Shown piece after piece: positions 1 through 5,674 of a stretch of 5,674 nt of DNA. Position numbers and translations under genes: made by a program. The notes below the pieces were generated by a model. The model had not been told where the DNA came from. It saw nothing but the letters and a program-made list of their open reading frames with translations, and did not search any database. The stretch spans positions 1 through 5,674 of the forward strand of contig JAOARK010000495.1 in NCBI GenBank assembly GCA_025210575.1, given 5' to 3'. Each line of letters begins with the position of its first letter. Positions within the stretch are counted from its first letter, which is position 1. This DNA is from Schleiferiaceae bacterium (GTDB taxonomy: Bacteria; Bacteroidota; Bacteroidia; Flavobacteriales; Schleiferiaceae).

Positions 1-2298
1 ATTTATTCACAATCAACAATAACCCAGAATGTTACAGGCTATGTAATTGATGCTGATAATCAGCAACCTATTATTGGAGCATTAGTGGAAATTGAACATC
101 ATGATGGCCAAGCTGCAACAGATGTACAAGGGAAATTCATTATTCAAAATGTACCTATTGGTCGAATTAATATTCGAATTTCCACATTAGGCTATGAACC
201 CATCATTTTAAAACAACTCTTGCTTACATCGACTAAACAGCTAGTACTGAATGTTAAGATGGAGGAAAAATTCGAGCAGCTAAACACTATTGAATTGACT
301 GCTCAAGAGAATAAAGGTGAGGTACTGAACGATATGGCGACCTTAAGTGCTAAACAGTTCACTGTTGATGAGACAAAACGTTATCCAGGTTCTTTTAATG
401 ATCCCGCAAGAATGGTTTCAGCGTATGCTGGCGTTACCACAAGTCCCGAAGGAAGTAATGAGATCATTGTTAGGGGAAATTCCCCTAGAGGTGTCTTATG
501 GCGTTTAGAAGGGATAGATATTCCTAATCCAAATCACTTTGCTGATGAGGGGAGCACAGGAGGACCAATTTCAATTTTAAATGTTGACGTTTTAGATAAT
601 TCTGAATTTTATTCTGGTGCTTTTCCTGCACAATATGGAAATGCGCTTTCTGGAGTCTTTGATATTAATCTAAGGAAAGGAAATAGCAACACACATGAAT
701 TCTCGGCAGGAATTGGGATGTTAGGAGTTGAAGCCACTGCAGAAGGCCCTTTTAACAAGAGTAAAAACAGTTCGTTCCTTATAAATTACCGTTATTCATC
801 TCTCGATCTGATTGACAAACTCGGGATTGCAGATTTTGGAGGTGTTCCTAAATATCAAGATGCTACTTTCAATTTGAACTTTGCGCTTAAAAACGGTGGA
901 AATCTTTCCGTATTCGGGATGGGAGGGGAGTCTCATATAATTGATAAAGTGTTCAGAAATGAAGACCAAACCGACTTGTATTACCAAGATGATTTTGGAG
1001 CAACAATGGGTGTTATTGGAGTAAATCATTTATTGCCCATCAACAAGAAGAGTTATTTGAAAAGTACCGTCTCAGCTTCCGGGTACACAGGATCTTATAA
1101 AACATCAGAAACATTTGGAGAATCGGCCATACAGCCATCTCAGGATTATCAAATTGAGAATGGGTATCTCAAAGTAGCTTCAACCTATTATTTCAAGCAA
1201 AATGCAAAGAATAAATATCAACTAGGTGTAATTGCTACCCGCAACAATTTTAATATGAAAGACACTTATCTTGAATTTGATGAGAACAGATGGGTAACCA
1301 CTTTAGATAGCAAAGGACATTCTTATTACGCCCAAGCATTCATGAGTTGGAAGCATCATTTTTCTAAAAAAGTGAATATGGTAGCAGGGTTACACGCCAC
1401 TTATTTAGACGTAAACCAAAATATGAGTCTTGACCCTCGCTTAGGATTCAGCTGGAAACCAACAGAATACCAGAAACTTGGATTAGCCATGGGATTACAT
1501 AGTAAGATGGAGCCAATGTCTATTTACCATGCTCAAATTGAAAGCTTAGACGGTTCAATTTCACAAGCAAACATGAACTTAGCATTTACTAAAGCCATGC
1601 ATGTTGTTGCTAGCTATGATCGCTTTTTTGAAAATAATCTTCATTTAAAGGGAGAAATCTACTATCAGTATTTATACGATGTACCTGTGGGACTAGAACC
1701 TATGGAATTCTTCAGCATGCTGAACGCCATGTCTGGATATGTTGATTTTGCTATGGATAATCAAGGGTATGGAAGAAACTATGGCGTTGACCTTACTTTC
1801 GAGAGATTTTTTGATAATGATTACTATTTCTTGGTTTCGGGTTCTCTGTATAACTCAGAATATAAAAATCCAACGGAAGTATGGCGCAATGGTCGTTTTG
1901 CTGGAGATTATACCCTAAACGCATTAGGAGGTAAAGATTTTAGAATTGCGCCTAAAAAACCAGGTAAAAGAACCCTAACTCTAAGCATGAGAGGTTCGGT
2001 ATTAGGAGGTCGAAGAGCCTATCCGGTTTTGGAGGAAGAGTCTATAAAACAAGAAACAACCGTTTACGATGATTCAAATCCATGGGGAATAAAACTTGAC
2101 GATATCTTTATTCTCAACTTCGCTGCAACTTACCGAGTTGATAAAGCTAAAGTGAGTCATGAGTTTAAATTGGATATTCAAAATCTCACGAATAACCAAG
2201 CGGCATTAGGGAAATATTATGATGATGGAGAAGAGGAAATTGTGGAGTATTATCAATTGCCCCTATTTCCTGTCTTGAGCTACAAAATTTATTTCTAA
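1..2298 (+). CDS. TonB-dependent receptor with N-terminal carboxypeptidase-like regulatory domain (5' partial)
   Basis: This is an outer-membrane active transporter that would take up a large or scarce ligand using energy from TonB-ExbBD. The frame is open from base 1, so the gene starts before the window. The GTG at 85 is internal, because the residues before it (ending NVTGYVIDADNQQPIIGA) are the start of the conserved domain. 765 residues are visible. Counting from the window edge: the last part of a signal peptide or mature N-terminus (about 1-10, IYSQ); a carboxypeptidase-regulatory-like beta sandwich (about 10-90, with DVQGKFIIQNVPIG and LGYEP); a plug (about 120-230, with DPARM, IIVRGNSPRGVLWRLEGIDI and FPAQYGNALSGVFDINLRKG); then a beta-barrel to the end, closing in a terminal Phe (SYKIYF), as is usual for barrel proteins. 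The length is well below that of SusC/RagA proteins (about 1000 residues), and no SusD gene follows, so a glycan-uptake SusCD pair is unlikely. The ligand cannot be inferred. The family call is very secure. Confidence 0.95.
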   Translation: MYSQSTITQNVTGYVIDADNQQPIIGALVEIEHHDGQAATDVQGKFIIQNVPIGRINIRISTLGYEPIILKQLLLTSTKQLVLNVKMEEKFEQLNTIELTAQENKGEVLNDMATLSAKQFTVDETKRYPGSFNDPARMVSAYAGVTTSPEGSNEIIVRGNSPRGVLWRLEGIDIPNPNHFADEGSTGGPISILNVDVLDNSEFYSGAFPAQYGNALSGVFDINLRKGNSNTHEFSAGIGMLGVEATAEGPFNKSKNSSFLINYRYSSLDLIDKLGIADFGGVPKYQDATFNLNFALKNGGNLSVFGMGGESHIIDKVFRNEDQTDLYYQDDFGATMGVIGVNHLLPINKKSYLKSTVSASGYTGSYKTSETFGESAIQPSQDYQIENGYLKVASTYYFKQNAKNKYQLGVIATRNNFNMKDTYLEFDENRWVTTLDSKGHSYYAQAFMSWKHHFSKKVNMVAGLHATYLDVNQNMSLDPRLGFSWKPTEYQKLGLAMGLHSKMEPMSIYHAQIESLDGSISQANMNLAFTKAMHVVASYDRFFENNLHLKGEIYYQYLYDVPVGLEPMEFFSMLNAMSGYVDFAMDNQGYGRNYGVDLTFERFFDNDYYFLVSGSLYNSEYKNPTEVWRNGRFAGDYTLNALGGKDFRIAPKKPGKRTLTLSMRGSVLGGRRAYPVLEEESIKQETTVYDDSNPWGIKLDDIFILNFAATYRVDKAKVSHEFKLDIQNLTNNQAALGKYYDDGEEEIVEYYQLPLFPVLSYKIYF

Positions 2299-2303
2299 AA
2301 AAG

Positions 2304-2325
2304 AAGCCTCCTTTTTAGGAGGCTT
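2304..2325. terminator. Bidirectional rho-independent terminator between convergent genes
   Basis: AAGCCTCC (2304-2311) and GGAGGCTT (2318-2325) form a perfect 8-bp stem with a 6-nt loop, extendable by one G-T and one A-T pair. Read on the - strand the stem is followed by six T (2302-2297), a good terminator for the TPR-like gene. On the + strand the tail (TTGTATTTC) is poorer but plausible for the receptor gene. The - strand stop codon (2315-2317) lies in the loop and the last three sense codons of that gene form one arm. The + strand TAA (2296-2298) overlaps the T-tract used by the opposite strand. Confidence 0.85.
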
Positions 2326-2854
2326 TTGTATTTCTATCGAACCATGCTTTTCCTTCTTCATTGGGTACACCATTGTCTGTAAAGTCATTGATGAAATCCA
2401 TGTATGACTTTTTATGAGAAACGCCTAAAAGATAAAAGTCGAAACCTAGACCCTCTTTTGGGTTGGAAGCATTAAGGAAGGCTAATACATCTTTAGCTTC
2501 TGCAAACTGATCACCCATCCAAAAATCCAGACTTTTATTTAAAAGAGTTCTTATGATATGACGATTTGTAGCGTCTTTCCATTGTAGCTTTTGAGACCAA
2601 CCAGAGTGATCATCTACATCCAAAAGGCGTAATGCTTTATCGTATGCTCTATTTAACATGATCTCAGCGCCCAAATAGTCTTCTTCGCTTAAAGCCAAGC
2701 TATAAAGGGTATTATAAGAATCCAAGTAATCGGGGTCTTCTACTATCAGTTCTTGCAAATCTGATTTGAAATCCTCCATTTTATTGTACTCCTTAGCCAT
2801 CAAGGCTTCGTACTTTTGATGCACAGGCCTTTCTGTGTCAATGTAATTCGTCAT
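2315..2854 (-). CDS. Small TPR-like helical protein of unknown function
   Basis: This is a 179-residue protein with no signal peptide or membrane segment, so probably cytoplasmic. It is acidic and almost wholly helical in appearance. Residues 42-75 look like a TPR-type helix pair (DSYNTLYSLALSEEDYLGAE). A second block at about 92-137 has the spaced signature W92, N97-R98, R102, W112-x-G114, A120, N131-P132, G137. That pattern (W...NR..IR......W..G....A...L......NP....G) is familiar from TPR-like segments of uncharacterised bacterial proteins, some also carrying other domains. TPR-like repeats usually bind other proteins, but no partner or reaction can be named here. The ATG at 2854 is chosen because it is the first Met and a candidate promoter sits just upstream; no Shine-Dalgarno is present, which is normal for Bacteroidota. 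The gene follows the patatin gene by 50 bp on the same strand, so a functional link is possible but unproven. Its 3' end lies inside a terminator hairpin. Confidence 0.85.
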   Translation of the reverse strand: MTNYIDTERPVHQKYEALMAKEYNKMEDFKSDLQELIVEDPDYLDSYNTLYSLALSEEDYLGAEIMLNRAYDKALRLLDVDDHSGWSQKLQWKDATNRHIIRTLLNKSLDFWMGDQFAEAKDVLAFLNASNPKEGLGFDFYLLGVSHKKSYMDFINDFTDNGVPNEEGKAWFDRNTKAS

Positions 2855-2875
2855 ATAAGATCAATTAAAGGGAGG

Positions 2876-2903
2876 CAAAAATAAACTCATATTGTAAATA
2901 CAA
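2876..2903 (-). promoter_or_regulatory. Candidate Bacteroidota-type promoter of the TPR-like gene
   Basis: On the - strand, TATTTTTG (2883-2876) matches the Bacteroidota -7 consensus TAnnTTTG exactly, and TTG (2903-2901), 17 nt upstream, fits the -33 element. Transcription would begin near 2870, leaving a leader of roughly 15-20 nt before the ATG at 2854. The whole element lies in the 50-bp gap after the patatin stop codon. It suggests the TPR-like gene can be expressed separately, without excluding read-through from upstream. The motif is short and AT-rich, so a chance match is possible. Confidence 0.45.
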
Positions 2904-2904
2904 T

Positions 2905-4140
2905 TCACGATTTAGACGCTTGTTCTAACTTTAATCGCACATCCTTATAGCCTGTCCAATCAAAACTTTGAATGAATTCTGAGGCTTTTCTCGCACCCAA
3001 TGCAAACAACTCGACTTGTTTGTCTTTAGTCATGTTAAAATTCAACCAGTTGAATTCTTTATCTGCATCGATTAAACAAATTAAGCGATTGTAATCTGGG
3101 TTCTTCACTAAAAAATCATAGTCGTGAATTTGGCGCATTGTACTCACCATGGCACCCGCCATTTGAAACAATGAATCTGTTTTATTGTATTCTTTACGAT
3201 AGGTGCTTAAACGAACTCCGAAGGTTGGCATTCTCGGAACACCTTCCTTTTTATGAAAGATGTTTATAGGGAAGTTAGAAAGCATACCTCCATCTACAAA
3301 TTTGGCATGATTAGGAACTTTACCTCGATAACTTGCTAAGTCAATCCAGTTCTGATCGTTTTCATTTCCAGCATTTGGCATATTTCTGGCTACAAAAGGC
3401 TCGAAGAAAAAAGGAACCGACATAGAAGCACGCACCATTAATGCAGGATTCACTGTTTCAGGGTCTTTAAAATACAGCGATGCCATTCGAGGAAACTCTG
3501 TCTTAGTGTTTGTTGTAACATCTGAAGAAACGAGTGCCATCTTCGCTTTCATTGCGCTTACATCGCCACCATTAATATCTTTTAATTCTGGTAATAAGGT
3601 TCTTTTTTCCAGTAGATCTTTTACAGTAGTCACACCGTTTTCCTTAAGCACATTGGTTATCCAGCTTACAAAGTCATTACCAGGATTTACCCCAAGTTGT
3701 CTCTTGAGGATTTTCCAAATTTTTAAGCCATTAAAAGCCAAGGGCCAAAACATACCTCCATCCCCAGACATAGCCTTGTTAATTACCTTTTTAACAGCTT
3801 TCTCTCCATCTACTAGATCTCCGAGGTTTTTTGCACTTAATACTTCAAGTATTTTCTCTGAAACAGCGTCACCTACATTACCCATGCTAGCGACCATCAT
3901 GGTGTTAATGGCTCCAGCCGATGTTCCAGCAACACTAAAAAACCGAACTCCAGCTCTTTCTAATACATAAGTATAACCCACAAGTGCTATACCTAAAACT
4001 CCTCCACCTTCTTGAACAAGATCAACATATTGATTACCCTCACTGTCTTCAATATCAGAGAATCTAACTTTGTTTTGTTTTACTTGATCAGCAATTTTTA
4101 TGGCTTCTACAACATCTTTATGCTCCAGAAATTCTTTCAT
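2905..4140 (-). CDS. Patatin-like phospholipase family protein
   Basis: This is a 411-residue lipid acyl hydrolase of the patatin family, expected to cleave acyl esters of phospholipids or related lipids with a Ser-Asp dyad. All family landmarks are visible in order: the oxyanion-hole loop EGGGVLG (44-50); the nucleophile elbow GTSAGA (72-77) with Ser74; the conserved VRASMSVPFFFEPF (237-249 region); and the catalytic Asp283 in FVDGGMLSNFP. In the oxyanion loop the usual Lys/Arg of GGGx(K/R)G is Leu49 (codon TTA). The C-terminal part (about 300-400) contains an NxxxxFN-type stretch and a helix (ELFALGARKASEFI), as in other bacterial patatins. No signal peptide or membrane helix is seen, so it is probably cytosolic or peripheral to the inner membrane. 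The ATG at 4140 gives about 40 residues before the first catalytic loop and has no Shine-Dalgarno. The gene lies after its own upstream terminator and 50 bp before the TPR-like gene. The natural substrate cannot be told. Confidence 0.95.
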   Translation of the reverse strand: MKEFLEHKDVVEAIKIADQVKQNKVRFSDIEDSEGNQYVDLVQEGGGVLGIALVGYTYVLERAGVRFFSVAGTSAGAINTMMVASMGNVGDAVSEKILEVLSAKNLGDLVDGEKAVKKVINKAMSGDGGMFWPLAFNGLKIWKILKRQLGVNPGNDFVSWITNVLKENGVTTVKDLLEKRTLLPELKDINGGDVSAMKAKMALVSSDVTTNTKTEFPRMASLYFKDPETVNPALMVRASMSVPFFFEPFVARNMPNAGNENDQNWIDLASYRGKVPNHAKFVDGGMLSNFPINIFHKKEGVPRMPTFGVRLSTYRKEYNKTDSLFQMAGAMVSTMRQIHDYDFLVKNPDYNRLICLIDADKEFNWLNFNMTKDKQVELFALGARKASEFIQSFDWTGYKDVRLKLEQASKS

Positions 4141-4242
4141 GGTTTTGAAATTAATGGTTAGTCGCTGAGCAATTTAAAGATTAAATCGACTGATTTTGCT
4201 TATATCGATCAATTAAAGTTTGAACTATTAGACAATAAAAAA
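4141..4242 (-). promoter_or_regulatory. 5' region of the patatin gene; no clear promoter motif
   Basis: A promoter for the patatin gene is expected here, because a terminator for the preceding gene lies at 4243-4263. On the - strand there is no exact TAnnTTTG. The nearest approximations are TTAAATTG (about 4177-4170) and TTTAATTG (about 4217-4210), both weak. The region is AT-rich. It holds the second copy of a 12-nt word (4207-4218) that also lies just upstream of the TPR-like gene. No riboswitch or small ORF is apparent. Confidence 0.3.
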
Positions 4243-4263
4243 GGCCAGTAGTGAATACTGGCC
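4243..4263 (-). terminator. Rho-independent terminator of the persulfide dioxygenase-rhodanese gene
   Basis: GGCCAGTA (4243-4250) and TACTGGCC (4256-4263) form a perfect 8-bp stem with a 5-nt loop. On the - strand the stem is followed by a run of T (from 4242 leftward, TTTTTTATTG). It begins 24 nt after the stop codon of the gene at 4288. This is a textbook intrinsic terminator on the - strand, with no T-tract on the + strand. It separates the sulfur gene from the patatin gene. Confidence 0.9.
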
Positions 4264-4287
4264 TCATTAAATATGTGTAAATTCTAG

Positions 4288-5674
4288 TTAAGAGTTTTCA
4301 CAAGCTACGCTTGTTAACTTAACACTTTCAAGGTTCTTAATCTTTCCAAAGCCACCTTCAACGTTTACAAGATTTTTATAACCATAAGGTTGTAAGATCG
4401 AAATAGCAATTACAGATCTGTAACCACCAGCACAATGCACAAAGTGCTTACTGTCTTTGTCCAAATCATCTAGATGATCATGAATATAATCTAAAGGTAG
4501 ATGCGAAGCAGCTTCAACATGTTGATTGTCAAACTCACCATTCTTACGCACATCTACCACATGAATATCATTAGCATATTCTTGCTCGAATTGTTCTGGA
4601 GTAATACTTTGAATTGTGTCAATCTCCTCACCAGCAGATTTCCAGGCTTCAACGCCACCATCAAGGTAACCAACTGCATTGTCATAACCTACGCGTGCTA
4701 ATCTCTTAACCACTTCGCTTTCGCGCCCTTCTGGAGCGATAAAAACAATCTTTTGTTTAATATCCGTGATCAAAGCACCAACCCACATCGCAAATTGGCC
4801 ATCTATGCCAATAAAGAGAGATTTAGGAATAAAACTCTTTACGAATTCGGCAGGTTTACGAGTATCTAATATTATTGCACCGTTGGCTACTTCAGCTTTA
4901 AAAGCTTCAACATCCAAAGCTTTAACACCTCTCTCCATTACTTCATCAATATTCTCATACCCCATTTTATTCATCATGGCGTTTTTTGGGAAATACTGAG
5001 GAGGAGGGAGGATACCTTCTGTAACTTCTTTCACAAATTCCTCTTTGGTCATATCCGAACGAAGTGCATAATTTGTTTCTTTTTGCTCTCCTAATGTCCC
5101 AACCGTTTCCTTAGATAAACTTTTACCACAGCTTGAACCTGCTCCATGACCCGGGTACACAATTACATCATCAGCCAAAGGCATGATTCTATTTCTTAAT
5201 GAGTCAAACAAGTGACCAGCTAGATCTTCCATTGTAAGATCTGACTTAATAGCTAAATCAGGACGGCCAACATCTCCTAAGAATAGTGTGTCACCCGTGA
5301 AAATAGCATGGTCTTTTCCATTCTCATCCTTCAACAAGAATGTAGACGATTCCATGGTGTGACCTGGAGTGTGCAACACTTGCATGGTAAGGTTACCGAT
5401 AACAAACTCTTCATTGTCTTTAGCGCTGTAAAGATCGTATCCTGCCTCGGCCATTGGACCATATACAATAGTGGCGCCTGTTTTCTTTGCTAGATCTACG
5501 TGACCGGAAACAAAATCAGCATGAAAATGGGTTTCGAAAATATACTTCAATTTCACCCCTTCTTTTTCTAGGAGATCTAAATAAGGTTGTGTCTCTCTTA
5601 GTGGGTCTATTATAGCTGCTTCACCATTTGAAGCGATGAAGTATGCCGCTTCGGCAATACAACTGGTATATAAC
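4288..5674 (-). CDS. Persulfide dioxygenase-rhodanese fusion, CstB-like (5' partial)
   Basis: This is a metallo-beta-lactamase-fold, non-heme iron persulfide dioxygenase joined to two rhodanese domains. The family oxidises low-molecular-weight thiol persulfides to sulfite with O2; with an active rhodanese, thiosulfate can be formed, detoxifying sulfide in the cytoplasm. The frame stays open to the window edge. The GTG at 5556 is internal, because the 39 residues before it (including SCIAEAAYFI and IIDPLRETQPYL) are conserved family sequence. 461 residues are visible, with probably only about 10 missing. Numbered from the edge: THFHADF (48-54; His49, His51, Asp53), HTPGH (His105), TGDTLF (Asp128) and YPGHG (His176) supply the metal site, followed by Cys182 in GSSCGK. 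Rhodanese 1 (about 255-352) has DTR but a degenerate loop APEGR with no cysteine. Rhodanese 2 (about 357-446) has DVR and an intact loop HCAGGYRS with Cys414. This order matches Staphylococcus CstB (dioxygenase, pseudo-rhodanese, rhodanese). No sulfide:quinone reductase or sulfur regulator is in view. The exact thiol substrate is unknown. Confidence 0.95.
   Translation of the reverse strand, partial: LYTSCIAEAAYFIASNGEAAIIDPLRETQPYLDLLEKEGVKLKYIFETHFHADFVSGHVDLAKKTGATIVYGPMAEAGYDLYSAKDNEEFVIGNLTMQVLHTPGHTMESSTFLLKDENGKDHAIFTGDTLFLGDVGRPDLAIKSDLTMEDLAGHLFDSLRNRIMPLADDVIVYPGHGAGSSCGKSLSKETVGTLGEQKETNYALRSDMTKEEFVKEVTEGILPPPQYFPKNAMMNKMGYENIDEVMERGVKALDVEAFKAEVANGAIILDTRKPAEFVKSFIPKSLFIGIDGQFAMWVGALITDIKQKIVFIAPEGRESEVVKRLARVGYDNAVGYLDGGVEAWKSAGEEIDTIQSITPEQFEQEYANDIHVVDVRKNGEFDNQHVEAASHLPLDYIHDHLDDLDKDSKHFVHCAGGYRSVIAISILQPYGYKNLVNVEGGFGKIKNLESVKLTSVACENS

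Noticed and set aside
85..87. GTG at 85 as the start of the TonB receptor
   Set aside because: The frame is open upstream to base 1 and those residues complete the first strand of the carboxypeptidase-like domain. Starting here would cut that domain and leave no signal peptide.
796..1029. 77-codon open frame on the - strand inside the TonB receptor
   Set aside because: It is antisense to the well-conserved receptor coding sequence, with no start signal or recognisable motif.
3506..3970. 154-codon open frame on the + strand opposite the patatin gene
   Set aside because: It lies wholly antisense to conserved catalytic sequence (including the Ser74 elbow), has no recognisable domain, and its composition (rich in Ser, Thr, Pro, Leu, Phe) is what the complement of the patatin frame would give.
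2905..4140. Patatin as the effector of an anti-phage system such as CBASS
   Set aside because: CBASS patatins accompany a CD-NTase gene; none is present, the neighbours are a TPR-like protein and a sulfur-metabolism gene, and no mobile or defence context is seen.
4501..5493. Three short + strand open frames opposite the persulfide dioxygenase gene (4501-4701, 4766-4999, 5308-5493)
   Set aside because: All are antisense to conserved family sequence and look like nothing known; treated as shadows of the real frame.
5554..5556. GTG (- strand) as the start of the persulfide dioxygenase
   Set aside because: The frame continues to the window edge with conserved family sequence, so the true start lies beyond the right end.

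Overview
The window looks like a piece of a Bacteroidota chromosome, probably a marine or environmental member of the Flavobacteriia/Cytophagia. The signs are a TonB-dependent receptor with the typical N-terminal carboxypeptidase-like domain, AT-rich DNA, start codons without Shine-Dalgarno sequences, and one good TAnnTTTG-type promoter. The genus cannot be told from the sequence. Coding density is high; the longest gap without a gene is the 147 bp at 4141-4287.

Layout. (1) Positions 1-2298, + strand: an outer-membrane TonB-dependent receptor whose start and most of whose signal peptide lie before the window. (2) About 2296-2327: a compact hairpin shared by two converging genes, one stop codon in its loop and the other in the flanking A/T run. 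(3) 2315-2854, - strand: a small helical TPR-like protein of unknown function. (4) 2905-4140, - strand: a complete cytoplasmic patatin-like phospholipase with a Ser74/Asp283 dyad. (5) 4243-4263: a terminator reading leftward. (6) 4288-5674, - strand: a persulfide dioxygenase fused to two rhodanese domains. Its first few residues lie beyond the right edge, and it reads in frame to the last base of the window.

How the genes relate. The three - strand genes run in the same direction. The terminator at 4243-4263 separates the sulfur gene from the patatin gene, so those two are probably independent units. The patatin and TPR-like genes are 50 bp apart and may be co-transcribed, although the second also has a candidate promoter of its own. 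The TonB receptor stands alone, with no SusD-like partner after it. The biochemically clearest gene is the dioxygenase-rhodanese fusion, whose architecture (one degenerate and one cysteine-bearing rhodanese) resembles Staphylococcus aureus CstB and points to sulfide/persulfide detoxification.

I see no mobile element, CRISPR array, tRNA or rRNA, and no strong sign of a wholly new system. The observations worth checking are modest ones.
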